This document shows, piece by piece, positions 46,411 through 55,158 of a stretch of DNA of 64,000 bases; the first letter of the stretch is position 1; each line of letters opens with the position of its first letter. The notes under the pieces are model-generated. The model did not search any database and had not been told where the DNA came from. It worked only from the letters and a program-made list of their open reading frames with translations. Made by a program: the position numbers and the translations under genes. The stretch comes from Bordetella genomosp. 9 (GTDB lineage: Bacteria > Pseudomonadota > Gammaproteobacteria > Burkholderiales > Burkholderiaceae_B), in NCBI RefSeq assembly GCF_002119725.1, contig NZ_CP021109.1:2542001-2606000 (forward strand), written 5' to 3'.

Positions 46411-47466
46411 TCAGACGATCCGCCTGACCAGAGCCGCGCCGGCTTCGCGCGTGCCAAGCGTGCCGCCCACATCCTGCGTGCATTCGCGCGCGGCAACCGC
46501 GTCCGCCAGCGCTTTGTCGATGGCGGACGCCGCGTCGACGAAGGCCTGCTTGCCCTGGCGCTGGCCGTACCAGTTCAACAACATGGCGGCGGACAGCACC
46601 TGCGAGGCGGGATTGGCAATGTTCCGGCCGGCGATGTCCGGCGCCGAGCCATGCGCGGCCTGCCCCATGGCGTGATCGCGGCCGGCGTTCAGCGAGCCGG
46701 CCAATCCCAGGCTGCCCGAGATCTCTGCGGTCAGATCGGAAAGGATGTCGCCGAACATATTGGTGGTGACGACCACGTCGTAGCGGTCGGGCGCGCGCAC
46801 CACGTGCGCCATCATCGCATCGACGATCACGTCGTCCACGCGCACCTCCGGAAACGCTTGCGCCACTTTGCGGCATTCCTCGATGAACATGCCATCGCCC
46901 AGCTTCAGCACGTTGGCCTTGTGCACGATGGTCACATGCTTCTTGCGCGTCATGGCCAGCTCAAAGGCCGAACGCGCGATGCGCTCGCAGCACAGGCGCG
47001 TGATCCGGCGCAGGGACACCACCACATCGGGGGTGATCAGCATTTCGCTGCCGCCCGATTCCACGTTGCGGTCGGCATAGAAACCTTCGGTGTTCTCGCG
47101 CACCACCACCAGGTCGAACTCGCCCAGGCGCGCCGGAATCCCGGGATAGGTGCGCGCCGGCCGGATATTGGCGTACAGGTCGAGCTTCTTGCGGAAGAAC
47201 ATGGAGGGGTTGATCTCGCCCTTCGCTTCGTCCTTGAAGTCGTAGGTCGACATCGGACCCAGCATCAAGCCATCGGCCGCGCGCACCTTCTCCAGCAGCG
47301 CGGGCGTTACCGTCGCGCCATGACGCTTCAGGCTTTCATGGCCGGCGACATCGTGGTCCAGCTGCAAACCCAGGCCGAAGCGGCGATCGACCGCCTGCAG
47401 CACGTCCACGGCCACCGCCATGGTTTCCGGTCCGATCCCGTCACCGGGCAGCACTACGATTTTCAT
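46411..47466 (-). CDS. Isocitrate/isopropylmalate dehydrogenase family protein
   Basis: A 351-residue decarboxylating dehydrogenase. It begins MKIVVLPGDGIGPETM, contains the substrate-binding RENTEGFYADRN, the Lys in TIVHKANVLKLGDGMF and the metal-binding Asp cluster in YDVVVTTNMFGDILSDLTAEISGSL. The NAD-binding loop reads HGSAPDIAGRNIANP. This set fits LeuB, tartrate dehydrogenase or homoisocitrate-type enzymes; no leuCD is nearby, so biosynthetic LeuB is unlikely. An AAGGA ribosome site precedes the ATG. It follows a Bug receptor by 27 bp in one operon, suggesting catabolism of the imported acid. Confidence 0.88.
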   Translation of the reverse strand: MKIVVLPGDGIGPETMAVAVDVLQAVDRRFGLGLQLDHDVAGHESLKRHGATVTPALLEKVRAADGLMLGPMSTYDFKDEAKGEINPSMFFRKKLDLYANIRPARTYPGIPARLGEFDLVVVRENTEGFYADRNVESGGSEMLITPDVVVSLRRITRLCCERIARSAFELAMTRKKHVTIVHKANVLKLGDGMFIEECRKVAQAFPEVRVDDVIVDAMMAHVVRAPDRYDVVVTTNMFGDILSDLTAEISGSLGLAGSLNAGRDHAMGQAAHGSAPDIAGRNIANPASQVLSAAMLLNWYGQRQGKQAFVDAASAIDKALADAVAARECTQDVGGTLGTREAGAALVRRIV

Positions 47467-47493
47467 GTCTGTTCCTTCTAGCGTTAACAGGCC

Positions 47494-48471
47494 CTAGTCC
47501 AGCTTCATGCCGGACTGCTTCACCACGTCCCGCCACATGGCAAGCTCGTTATGCAGGACCTGCGCGAAATCCGCGGGCGCGCCCCTGAACGGCTGCGCGC
47601 CCTCTTCGGTCAGGCGGCGGCTGACCAGCCCTGCCGCCGCGGCATCGTTGACCGCCGCGTTCAGTTTGCCGACGACTTCGAGCGGCGTGCCGGCGGGCGC
47701 CAGCACGCCCCACCAGGTGCTGATGTCGAAGTCCGGAATGCCGGCTTCCGCCATGGTCGGCGTATCGGGAAACAACGGCGATCGCGCCTTGCTCGTCACC
47801 GCCAGCAATTGCACGCGGCCATCCTTCACCTGCGGCAGGATGGTGGGCACGGTGGCGAAGAACACCTGCACGCGATTGGCCAGCAGGTCCATCGTGGCCG
47901 GACCGCTGCCCTTGTACGGCACGTGCGTCATCTGCACGCTGGCGCGCTGCTTGAACAATTCGCCCGACAAGTGATTGATGCTGCCATTGCCCGCAGAACA
48001 GAAGTTGATCGTCCCCGGCTTCTTCTGCGCCAGCGCGCGCAGCTCGGCCACGCTTTGGACACCCAGTTCCCGGGAGGCCACCACGAGCAGCGGCCCGCGT
48101 CCGATCAAGGCGATCGGCTGGAAGGACTTCTCCACGTCGTAGTTGGCCGTGCCTTCGGACGCCGCGTTGGTCACGAACGTCGATGTGGCGAACAGCAGCG
48201 TATAGCCGTCCGGCGCCGCATGCGCGACGGCGCTCGCGCCGATGGCCCCGCCGCCGCCCCCGCGGTTCTCGACGACGACGGCCTGGCCGAGCTTTTCGCC
48301 GAGCGTGCGCGCCATATCGCGCGCGATGCTGTCGGTGCCGCCGCCGGCCGCGAAAGGCACGATGAGGCGGATCGGGCGGTCCGGATAGCCTTGAGCGCCT
48401 GCGATCGCCGGCGCGAGGACGGCCGCGGCGATCAGCCAACGGCGCAGAGAATGGAACTGCGGTATGCGCAC
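47494..48471 (-). CDS. Bug-family (TctC-like) periplasmic solute receptor
   Basis: A 325-residue receptor with signal peptide (cleavage near residue 25, AGA) and family blocks YPDRPIRLIVPFAAGGGTDSIAR and VENRGGGGGAIGASAVAHA. It is the fourth Bug protein of the window. It precedes the isocitrate-dehydrogenase-like gene by 27 bp and is divergent from gabD. A carboxylate ligand feeding these enzymes is a fair guess. No TctAB is present. Confidence 0.94.
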   Translation of the reverse strand: MRIPQFHSLRRWLIAAAVLAPAIAGAQGYPDRPIRLIVPFAAGGGTDSIARDMARTLGEKLGQAVVVENRGGGGGAIGASAVAHAAPDGYTLLFATSTFVTNAASEGTANYDVEKSFQPIALIGRGPLLVVASRELGVQSVAELRALAQKKPGTINFCSAGNGSINHLSGELFKQRASVQMTHVPYKGSGPATMDLLANRVQVFFATVPTILPQVKDGRVQLLAVTSKARSPLFPDTPTMAEAGIPDFDISTWWGVLAPAGTPLEVVGKLNAAVNDAAAAGLVSRRLTEEGAQPFRGAPADFAQVLHNELAMWRDVVKQSGMKLD

Positions 48472-48513
48472 GACGTGCGTCTCCTCTGTATCTGAGCGCG
48501 CAAGGCGCCCGTT

Positions 48514-48542
48514 TTGACGTTATGCATATCTTTGCATACAAA
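48514..48542 (+). promoter_or_regulatory. gabD promoter with palindromic operator
   Basis: TTGACG (48514-48519) and TACAAA (48537-48542) are 17 bp apart. Filling the spacer and touching the -10 is a perfect inverted repeat TATGCA-N6-TGCATA at 48521-48538. A repressor bound here would block the gabD promoter and could also affect the divergent Bug gene 50 bp away. No regulator gene is adjacent, and its family cannot be read from the site. Confidence 0.6.
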
Positions 48543-48658
48543 AAATATCGTCGCAAGGGCGCGGTAGAGGCTTACGATAGGACGGATTCCCATGGCCCTG
48601 CGCACGATTTGTCACCCGCGGCGGCGTCCGCGCTGTGCCTCGACGCCGCCGCACATCC

Positions 48659-48663
48659 AGGAG
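48659..48663 (+). promoter_or_regulatory. Ribosome site fixing the gabD GTG start
   Basis: AGGAG lies 6 bases before GTG 48670. The more upstream ATG at 48592 has no such site and would add 26 residues without homology, so the GTG start is preferred. Confidence 0.7.
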
Positions 48664-48669
48664 CAAGCA

Positions 48670-50142
48670 GTGACGACATCCCTGACCCAACGGCTGGAAC
48701 GCCCCGATCTGTTGCGCGATGCCTGCTATATCGACGGCAAATGGCATGGCGCCGGCGATGGCCCGACCATACCCGTGAACAACCCGTCCACTGGCGAAAT
48801 CATCGTTGCAGTGCCGAAGCTGGGACGCGCCGAAACCGAGCATGCGATCGCGCGTGCGGCGGTTGCCCTGCCGGCATGGTCGGGTCGTCCCGCAAAGGAG
48901 CGCGCCATCGTCCTGCAACGCTGGGCGCAGCTGATGATGCGCCATCAAGGCGACCTGGCCGCCATCATGACGGCGGAACAGGGCAAGCCCGTAACCGAAG
49001 CGGCGGGCGAGATCGGCTACGCCGCATCCTTTTTGGAATGGTTCGCGGAAGAAGCCAAACGCATGGACGGCGAGGTGCTGCAAAGCCCCAAGGCCGGCCA
49101 GCGCATGATGGTGCTCAAGCAGGCCGTGGGCGTCTGCGCCGCCATTACGCCATGGAATTTCCCGGCGGCCATGATCACCCGCAAGCTGGGCCCGGCGCTG
49201 GCCGCCGGCTGCACCATGATCGTCAAACCGGCGCAGCAGACGCCGCTGACCGCGTTGGCGCTGGCCGTACTCGCCGAAGAAGCGGGCGTGCCGGCTGGCG
49301 TCATACACGTCATCACCGGCAGCTCCAGCGACATCGGCGCCGCGCTGTGCGAAAGCGAAACGGTGCGCAAGCTCAGCTTCACGGGTTCCACCGAAGTGGG
49401 CCGCAAGCTCATGGCGCAGTGCGCGCCGACCATCAAGAAGCTTTCGCTGGAACTGGGCGGCAACGCGCCTTTCATCGTGTTCGACGACGCCGACCTGGAC
49501 AAGGCCGTCGACGGCATCATCGCGTCCAAGTTCCGCAATGCCGGCCAGACCTGCGTCTGCGCCAACCGCATTTACGTGCAGGCCGGCATCTACGACACGG
49601 TCGCCGCGCGCCTGGCCGAGAAGGTCGGCGCAATGAAGGTCGGCGACGGTTTCGAGCCGGGCGTCGCGCAAGGCCCGCTGATCGACGAGCACGCGGTGAA
49701 GAAGGTGCGCGAGCACATCGAAGATGCGACAGGCGCCGGCGCCAAGGTGGTCGTGGGCGGCAAGCCGCACGCGCTGGGCGGAACGTTCTTCGAGCCCACC
49801 GTGGTGCGCGACGTGACGCAATCCATGTTGTTCGCGCGCGAAGAGACGTTCGGGCCTGTGGCGCCGCTGTTCAGGTTCGAGACCGAAGAAGAAGCGCTGA
49901 GACTCGCCAACGACACAATCTTCGGTCTGGCGGCCTATTTCTATACGCGCGACAACGCGCGCGTGTGGCGCGTTTCCGAAGGGCTGGAATACGGCATCGT
50001 GGGCATCAACACCGGCCTGATCTCCAATGAAGTCGGCCCCTTCGGCGGCGTCAAGCAGTCCGGCCTGGGACGCGAAGGCTCCCGGCATGGATTGGACGAG
50101 TACGTCGAGCTGAAGTATCTGTGCATCGACATCTCGGACTGA
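48670..50142 (+). CDS. gabD: Succinate-semialdehyde dehydrogenase
   Basis: A 490-residue aldehyde dehydrogenase that matches GabD in length and pattern: ACYIDGKWHGAGDGPTIPVNNPSTG at the start, PWNFPAAMITRKLGPALAAG, FTGSTEVGRKL, base Glu in LELGGNAPFIVF and nucleophile Cys in NAGQTCVCANRIYV. It oxidises succinate semialdehyde to succinate, probably with NADP. The GTG start is supported by AGGAG. It is divergent from the Bug/dehydrogenase operon and may act on its product. Glutarate-semialdehyde dehydrogenase activity cannot be excluded. Confidence 0.88.
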   Translation: MTTSLTQRLERPDLLRDACYIDGKWHGAGDGPTIPVNNPSTGEIIVAVPKLGRAETEHAIARAAVALPAWSGRPAKERAIVLQRWAQLMMRHQGDLAAIMTAEQGKPVTEAAGEIGYAASFLEWFAEEAKRMDGEVLQSPKAGQRMMVLKQAVGVCAAITPWNFPAAMITRKLGPALAAGCTMIVKPAQQTPLTALALAVLAEEAGVPAGVIHVITGSSSDIGAALCESETVRKLSFTGSTEVGRKLMAQCAPTIKKLSLELGGNAPFIVFDDADLDKAVDGIIASKFRNAGQTCVCANRIYVQAGIYDTVAARLAEKVGAMKVGDGFEPGVAQGPLIDEHAVKKVREHIEDATGAGAKVVVGGKPHALGGTFFEPTVVRDVTQSMLFAREETFGPVAPLFRFETEEEALRLANDTIFGLAAYFYTRDNARVWRVSEGLEYGIVGINTGLISNEVGPFGGVKQSGLGREGSRHGLDEYVELKYLCIDISD

Positions 50143-50200
50143 CGCACCGGCCGCCGGTCAGCGGACAGGAACTCCCCCGTCACCCTTGAAACCCACGCTC

Positions 50201-50217
50201 GCCGCGACGTTCGCGGC
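50201..50217 (+). other. Hairpin between gabD and the TTG-start gene
   Basis: GCCGCGA and TCGCGGC form a perfect 7 bp stem with a 3-base loop. It ends 8 bases before the ribosome site of the next gene and has no T-run. It could damp translation of that gene or mark the end of the gabD transcript. Confidence 0.35.
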
Positions 50218-50224
50218 AAGCTTC

Positions 50225-50230
50225 AAGGAG
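50225..50230 (+). promoter_or_regulatory. Ribosome site fixing a TTG start
   Basis: AAGGAG is a near-perfect Shine-Dalgarno and lies 6 bases before TTG 50237. The only other in-frame start nearby (TTG 50186) has none. No ATG or GTG exists in the proper position. Confidence 0.7.
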
Positions 50231-50236
50231 AATCAA

Positions 50237-50953
50237 TTGACGGTACATTCCTTATCCATTGCGCCGGCCAGCCACTACCCCGGCGGGGTGATGCACGGCG
50301 GCGCGCCCGCCCGTGCAGGCTCCGCCGCCGCGGACCCGCGCTGCGAGTGGGCCGCCTGGCAAGGACGCCAGCCGGTGCAACGCAATGGGTCCGGGGAATC
50401 CTGGCATGCCAAATGGTGGAACGACTTCCACCATTTGAGAAAAGCCATCGATCTGAGCTGGCAGATCGCCCGCGGCGATACGCACCCTCAACGCAAGGCC
50501 GAGGCCCTGTGCCGCATGGTCGCGTCCATGAAGCGGTTGTCCGGACATCTGGACGAATGGAACCGCCGGTATCCCGGTGACCGCACGCCCTACCTGGCAA
50601 GCCTGCAGGGCTGTACCAAAGACGCCACGGCGTCCGCTACGGAAGACGCGAGCCGATCGCCACGGGAGCACGAGTGGTGGCGGACCCTGCAGTCCATGCG
50701 CCAGGACATGCACACGGTGTGGGGGAACGTGATGGACGCCGCCGGCGACTGCGTCGCGGATGCGCTGGCGGCCATGAAGGAATGCGGCAAGCCCATGGAT
50801 GCCGCTCCGCTCGGACCCGAGGATCTGGACAGGACCTTGCGCGCGCTCGACATGCTGGTCCGGCAATCCGACAGACTGGCCGGTCATATGGCCGCGTGGC
50901 GCGCCATGAACCCGGGGGATTGCGCGCCTTTCCTGCCTGGCGTCCGGGCCTGA
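50237..50953 (+). CDS. Unrecognised protein with a duplicated Trp-rich domain
   Basis: A 238-residue protein I do not recognise. From TTG 50237 the first 50 residues are polar and Gly/Ala-rich with no signal peptide or membrane helix. Two related helical units follow: about 56-120, opening W..KWW and closing LSGHLDEWNRRYPGDRTPYL, and about 145-233, opening HEWW and closing LAGHMAAWRAMNPGDCAPFL. The closing motif can be written RLxGHxxxW-x4-PGDxxPfL. The second unit is longer by about 25 residues. It sits between gabD and tetR with no clear partner. A secreted or host-directed role is possible but unsupported. Confidence 0.65.
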   Translation: MTVHSLSIAPASHYPGGVMHGGAPARAGSAAADPRCEWAAWQGRQPVQRNGSGESWHAKWWNDFHHLRKAIDLSWQIARGDTHPQRKAEALCRMVASMKRLSGHLDEWNRRYPGDRTPYLASLQGCTKDATASATEDASRSPREHEWWRTLQSMRQDMHTVWGNVMDAAGDCVADALAAMKECGKPMDAAPLGPEDLDRTLRALDMLVRQSDRLAGHMAAWRAMNPGDCAPFLPGVRA

Positions 50954-51067
50954 CGCCAAGCGGGCTGCGCGAACGCGTCCGTCGTGAAAACGCCATGCCG
51001 GCGATGCGGCATGAGCGCCGCGCATGGCCCCAGTCGCTTTTATCGCCTTGACTGGCGCTGGCCTCGG

Positions 51068-51760
51068 TTATCCGCCGCTGCCATTGACCCGCCGCGACGC
51101 GCCGCGACGCCCGCCGGACTTCGCCATCACCTTGGCATCCTTCAATGTGGCGTCGATCAGGGCATCGACCATCCAGAAAACGATGGACTCGACTTCCTTG
51201 TTCTTGGCGCCCCAAATGTCCTTCAGGATGATGTGCGGCTCGATCCCATAGATGATCGACAAGGCCTTTTGCAGCCGGTCGATCGACTTGCGCGGCACCT
51301 GTTCGCTGAACGGCGCCACCGCGTGCGCCAGGATGCGGATGCGGTGCCCGCGCCGATAGGGCTCCTCTTCCAGAATGCCGGCGCGTTCCAGCGCCTGGTG
51401 CTCCAGCGCCAACTGCGCCGCCGCGCGCATATGCGGCTCGAAATCCTTGAAGCGGATGAAGGTCGACTCGAACAGCTCCGTGATGCGGGCCCGCCCGTCG
51501 CTCTGCGAGGATGACCAGGATCGGACGGGCCCCAGCGCCGTATCCACCATGGCCGTGATCAGCCGGCTGCGTGTCGGGAAATAGCGATAGGCGGTGGCGC
51601 GCGACACCTGCGCGCGCTTGGCGACCTCCGCCACCGTCGGCGTATGCCCCTCTTCGATCAGGCTGCTGGCCGCCTCCATCAGCAGTTTCCACGTGCGCGC
51701 GCGCGGACCGTTGGCCGGCGCCACGGGCACGGCGGTAATGGCATTAGGGGAATATCCCAT
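51068..51760 (-). CDS. TetR-family transcriptional regulator
   Basis: A 230-residue regulator. The HTH covers about residues 22-65 (LMEAASSLIEEGHTPTVAEV then AKRAQVSRATAYRYFPTRSR), the usual TetR pattern. The ligand-binding domain is all helical. The start at 51760 was chosen because homology begins soon after. It is divergent from the ten-gene operon starting at 52009, whose promoter lies in the shared 248 bp region, so it is the likely local repressor. Confidence 0.9.
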   Translation of the reverse strand: MGYSPNAITAVPVAPANGPRARTWKLLMEAASSLIEEGHTPTVAEVAKRAQVSRATAYRYFPTRSRLITAMVDTALGPVRSWSSSQSDGRARITELFESTFIRFKDFEPHMRAAAQLALEHQALERAGILEEEPYRRGHRIRILAHAVAPFSEQVPRKSIDRLQKALSIIYGIEPHIILKDIWGAKNKEVESIVFWMVDALIDATLKDAKVMAKSGGRRGASRRVNGSGG

Positions 51761-51781
51761 GTTTCTACGTCCGATTTTTTG

Positions 51782-51810
51782 TTGACAGCCAGATACCCGT
51801 CTTCTAGGAT
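51782..51810 (+). promoter_or_regulatory. Promoter of the hydrolase-ABC-Tm-1 operon
   Basis: TTGACA (51782-51787, perfect -35) and TAGGAT (51805-51810, -10) are 17 bp apart and point to the operon at 52009, giving a leader of roughly 190 bases. Downstream, GAGACACG (51824-51831) and CGCGTCTC (51849-51856) form an imperfect inverted repeat that could be a TetR operator. Confidence 0.65.
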
Positions 51811-52008
51811 GGTCCCACAAAACGAGACACGTATCTTAAATCGGATCGCGCGTCTCACCGGGTCTTCATTTCGCAACCCAATAAAAATATCCTCGCCGAG
51901 GAGACAAACCGTGACGATTGCCAGCGTGCAGTCGGCGCGCCGCCCCGCGCCCGATGCGTCAGCCGCGTTCGCCTGTCGGAATGCGCACGCATCCCGGAGG
52001 CAGCCCGC

Positions 52009-52797
52009 ATGACGACCCAACTCATCGGCCGCATCGCGGTGGAAATCGATGGCGAAGGCGACGCCGCCATCTGCATACATGGATTGGGCGGTTCATCCAA
52101 CAACTGGACGCCCGTCATGAGCGCACTGACGCGCTTCAAGACGATACGCATCGATATGCCGGGCAGCGCCCGGTCCGCGTCCGCGGGCGGCGCGTTGAGC
52201 ATCCAGAGCCTGGCGCAGTCGGTACGCGAAGTCTGTACCCGGCTCGGCGTGGAGCGAGCCCATTTCCTCGGCCATTCGCTGGGAACCATTGTCTGCTTCC
52301 AATTGGCGGTCGAATCGCCTTCGCTGGTGCGCAGCCTGGCCCTGTTCGGCCCCCTGCTTTGCCCGCCCGATGCCGGCCGCGCCGGTATCCGCGCGCGGGG
52401 CCAGCGGGCTCGCCAGGACGGCGCGGCCGGCATGCAGGAAATCGCCGACGCCATCGTGCAGGGCGTGACATCGGCCGAGACGCGCCAGCACCGGCCCGCG
52501 GCGGTCGCGCTGGTGCGCGAAAGCGTCATGCGGCAGGACCCGGACGGCTACGCCCGCAGCTGCGACGCGCTGGCCGACGCGCAGGCCGCGCCCGTCGATC
52601 GCATTGCCTGCCCCACCCTGCTCGTGACCGGCGACGAAGACCCCGTGGCGCCCCCCCAGTCGGTACGCGGCATCGGCGACCGCATTGCCGGCAGCCGCGT
52701 CGCGGTCCTACCGCGCTGCGGCCATTGGACGACATTCGAAAAGCCGGACGAATGCCTGCGTGAATTGAAGGACTTCTACGCCGCCCACGCACGCTAG
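52009..52797 (+). CDS. Alpha/beta hydrolase
   Basis: A 262-residue cytoplasmic serine hydrolase. The oxyanion block CIHGLGGSSNNW (22-33), nucleophile Ser 90 in FLGHSLGT, acid in VTGDEDPVAPP and His in CGHWTTFEKPDE form a complete triad. The nearest familiar type is the beta-ketoadipate enol-lactonase/carboxylesterase group. It opens the operon, with GGAGG about 9 bases before the ATG. Ester or lactone opening of an imported compound is a plausible role. Confidence 0.9.
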   Translation: MTTQLIGRIAVEIDGEGDAAICIHGLGGSSNNWTPVMSALTRFKTIRIDMPGSARSASAGGALSIQSLAQSVREVCTRLGVERAHFLGHSLGTIVCFQLAVESPSLVRSLALFGPLLCPPDAGRAGIRARGQRARQDGAAGMQEIADAIVQGVTSAETRQHRPAAVALVRESVMRQDPDGYARSCDALADAQAAPVDRIACPTLLVTGDEDPVAPPQSVRGIGDRIAGSRVAVLPRCGHWTTFEKPDECLRELKDFYAAHAR

Positions 52798-52862
52798 GGC
52801 CGGCCGCCAGGACCGGTCCGCCTCGCGCGCGGACGCTCACACCCATACGCCAGGAGACTGCC

Positions 52863-54143
52863 ATGGCCGAGGTGCTGTTCACCAATGTGCGTGTATTCGA
52901 TGGATCGGGCGCCCTGCCCTACCTGGGCGAGGTGCTGGTGCAGGGCAATCGCATTGCCCGCGTATCGCGGTCCACGCGCTCGCTGCCGGTGGGCGGCGTC
53001 ACCGTGGTCGACGGCGCAGGCGCCTTTCTGATGCCCGGGATGACCGAGGCGCATACGCATTTCTCCTGGAACGACCAGCCTTCGCTGGACGCCATCCAGC
53101 GCATGCCGGTGGAAGAACACGTCGTCTGGTGCATCAACGTGGCGCGCCGCTATCTGGACATGGGCTGGACATCCTGTGTCGGCGCGGCGACCGCCAAGCC
53201 GCGGCTGGACGTGGTCACGCGCAATGCCATCCGCGATGGCCAGGTGCCGGGCCCCCGGTATCTGGCGGCCAGCCAGGAAATCACCACCACGGGCGGCCTG
53301 GGCGACTCCACGCCGCCCCACTTGCCCTACCCGGAACTGAGCTTCGGCGCCATCGTTTCCGGCCCCGAAGAGATGCGCAAGATGGTGCGCCAGTTCGTCA
53401 AGTACGGCGTAGACCAGCTGAAGATCAATCTTTCGGGCGAGTACATCGCCGGCCTGCCGGCCGAGATGACGCAGTTCTCCGAAGAGGAAGTGGCCATGTG
53501 CGTATCCGAGGCCAAGCGCTTCGGCAAGCGCGTGGCCGCGCATGCACGCTCCTGCGAATCCATCAAGCAGTGCATCCGGCACGGCATCGAAATCATCTAC
53601 CACGCCAGCTTCACGGATGAAGAAGCGCTGGACATGCTGGAGTCGAAAAAGGACAAGGTGTTCGTCGCGCCCGGGCTGGCGTGGCTGGTGAACACCTCTT
53701 ATCACGCCAGCGAATGGGGCATCACGCCCGAGATCGCGGCCCGCATGGGCTACCACCGCGAACTCGAAGTGGCCATCGAGTCGTTGAAGAAGATGCACCG
53801 GCGCGGCATCCGCGTGCTGCCGGGCGGCGACTACGGTTTCGCCTGGACGCCGCACGGCACCAACGCCACCGACCTGGAGTACTTCGTCAAATATCTCGGC
53901 ATGACGCCGCAGGAGGCGCTGCTGTCGGCGACGACGCTGGGCGGGCAGATCATGATGCAAGGCGAGGAACTGGGCCAGATCCGTGACGGCTATCTCGCCG
54001 ACCTGCTGCTTATCGACGGCGATCCGCTGGCCGACATCCGCATCCTGCAGGACAAGAAACGCATTCTGGCGGTCATGAAGGACGGCGAATTCCATCGCGC
54101 CCCGCAGATCGTCAGCGCCCGCAACACCCGCTGGGCCGCCTAG
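52863..54143 (+). CDS. Amidohydrolase family protein
   Basis: A 426-residue metal-dependent hydrolase of the imidazolonepropionase/prolidase-like branch. The first metal motif HTH lies in MPGMTEAHTHFSW (about 57-69), followed by KINLSGEYI, histidines in RVAAHARSCESI and EIIYHASFTDEE, and a C-terminal SATTLGGQIMMQGEELGQIRDGYLADLLLIDGDPL. It cleaves C-N or related bonds in cyclic or amide substrates. An AGGAG lies 6 bases before the start. It is the second gene of the operon, so it probably acts on the same compound as the hydrolase. Confidence 0.9.
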   Translation: MAEVLFTNVRVFDGSGALPYLGEVLVQGNRIARVSRSTRSLPVGGVTVVDGAGAFLMPGMTEAHTHFSWNDQPSLDAIQRMPVEEHVVWCINVARRYLDMGWTSCVGAATAKPRLDVVTRNAIRDGQVPGPRYLAASQEITTTGGLGDSTPPHLPYPELSFGAIVSGPEEMRKMVRQFVKYGVDQLKINLSGEYIAGLPAEMTQFSEEEVAMCVSEAKRFGKRVAAHARSCESIKQCIRHGIEIIYHASFTDEEALDMLESKKDKVFVAPGLAWLVNTSYHASEWGITPEIAARMGYHRELEVAIESLKKMHRRGIRVLPGGDYGFAWTPHGTNATDLEYFVKYLGMTPQEALLSATTLGGQIMMQGEELGQIRDGYLADLLLIDGDPLADIRILQDKKRILAVMKDGEFHRAPQIVSARNTRWAA

Positions 54144-54193
54144 GCCCCTGGATTCCCGGGGCCAACGGCCCACCATCGGTAAGGAGGCGCGGC

Positions 54194-55138
54194 GTGAAAC
54201 GCTACGCGCAGTGGATCGTCGGTATCGCGCTGCTGGCCGTGCTCACGGGCCTGGCGGCCGCCGCCATCGCGGACAACCCCCGCCTGTTCGGCCTTTCGCT
54301 GCTGAACGGGCTGACCCTGGCCGCGCTGTACTTTCTGGTGGCCAGCGGCTTTACGCTGGTGTTCGGGCTGATGCGCAACGTCAATCTGGCGCACGGATCG
54401 CTATTCCTGCTGGGCGGCTATGTCGGCTACACGGTGGGCGATGCGACCGGTTCGTGGTTCCTGGCGCTCGCCGCCGGCTTCGCCGCGACAGCGCTGGCCG
54501 GCCTGCTGCTGCAGTTGCTGGTGTTCCAGTACATGGAAGGCCAGGATCTGCGCCAGACGCTGGTGACGCTGGGCCTGTCCATCGTTCTCGCCGATCTGTT
54601 CCTGTGGATCTGGGGCGGCGAAGCGTACCAGTTCGACCCGCCCGGCTGGCTGATGGGCTCGGTGCGGCTGCCCTGGGTCGGCAAGTATGCCGGCTTCCGC
54701 CTGGTCGTGCTGCTCGCCGCCGTCGTCATCGGGCTGGCGCTGTGGCTGTTCCTGAACCGAACCCGTGTCGGAATGATGATACGGGCAGGCGTGGACAACA
54801 AGCGCATGCTTTCGGCCAGCGGCGTGAACGTGCAAAAGGTGTTCGCCATTACCTTCGCGGTCGGGGCGGGGCTGGCCGGTTTCGCCGGCGTGATGGGCGG
54901 CACCGCGCTATCGATCGCGCCAGGCGAGGATGTGCGGTATCTGCTCGCCTCGCTCATCGTCGTGATCGTCGGCGGCATGGGCAGCATCACCGGCGCGGCG
55001 GTCGGCGCGCTGCTGATCGGCCTGGCGGAAACCTTCGGACTGGCCTACGCCCCGACTTATGGCGTGGTCTTCACATTCCTGATCATGGTCGCCGTGCTTG
55101 CCTTCCGCCCGCAGGGGCTGATGGGCAGGAACGCGTAG
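54194..55138 (+). CDS. livH: Branched-chain amino acid-type ABC permease (LivH family)
   Basis: A 314-residue inner-membrane permease with about eight hydrophobic segments. LLNGLTLAALYFLVASGFTLVFGLMRNVNLAHGSLFLLGGY and the C-terminal GGMGSITGAAVGALLIGLAE are LivH hallmarks. It starts with GTG after a near-ideal AAGGAGG 6 bases upstream. It pairs with LivM to form the channel. Despite the family name, Liv-type systems also import amides, urea and aromatic acids. Confidence 0.94.
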   Translation: MKRYAQWIVGIALLAVLTGLAAAAIADNPRLFGLSLLNGLTLAALYFLVASGFTLVFGLMRNVNLAHGSLFLLGGYVGYTVGDATGSWFLALAAGFAATALAGLLLQLLVFQYMEGQDLRQTLVTLGLSIVLADLFLWIWGGEAYQFDPPGWLMGSVRLPWVGKYAGFRLVVLLAAVVIGLALWLFLNRTRVGMMIRAGVDNKRMLSASGVNVQKVFAITFAVGAGLAGFAGVMGGTALSIAPGEDVRYLLASLIVVIVGGMGSITGAAVGALLIGLAETFGLAYAPTYGVVFTFLIMVAVLAFRPQGLMGRNA

Positions 55139-55158
55139 GCCGCTCGCGGGGAGGCGCA

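Noticed and set aside
50994..51013. 7 bp hairpin between the duplicated-domain gene and tetR as a terminator
   Set aside because: Short stem, 6-base loop and no T-run on either strand.
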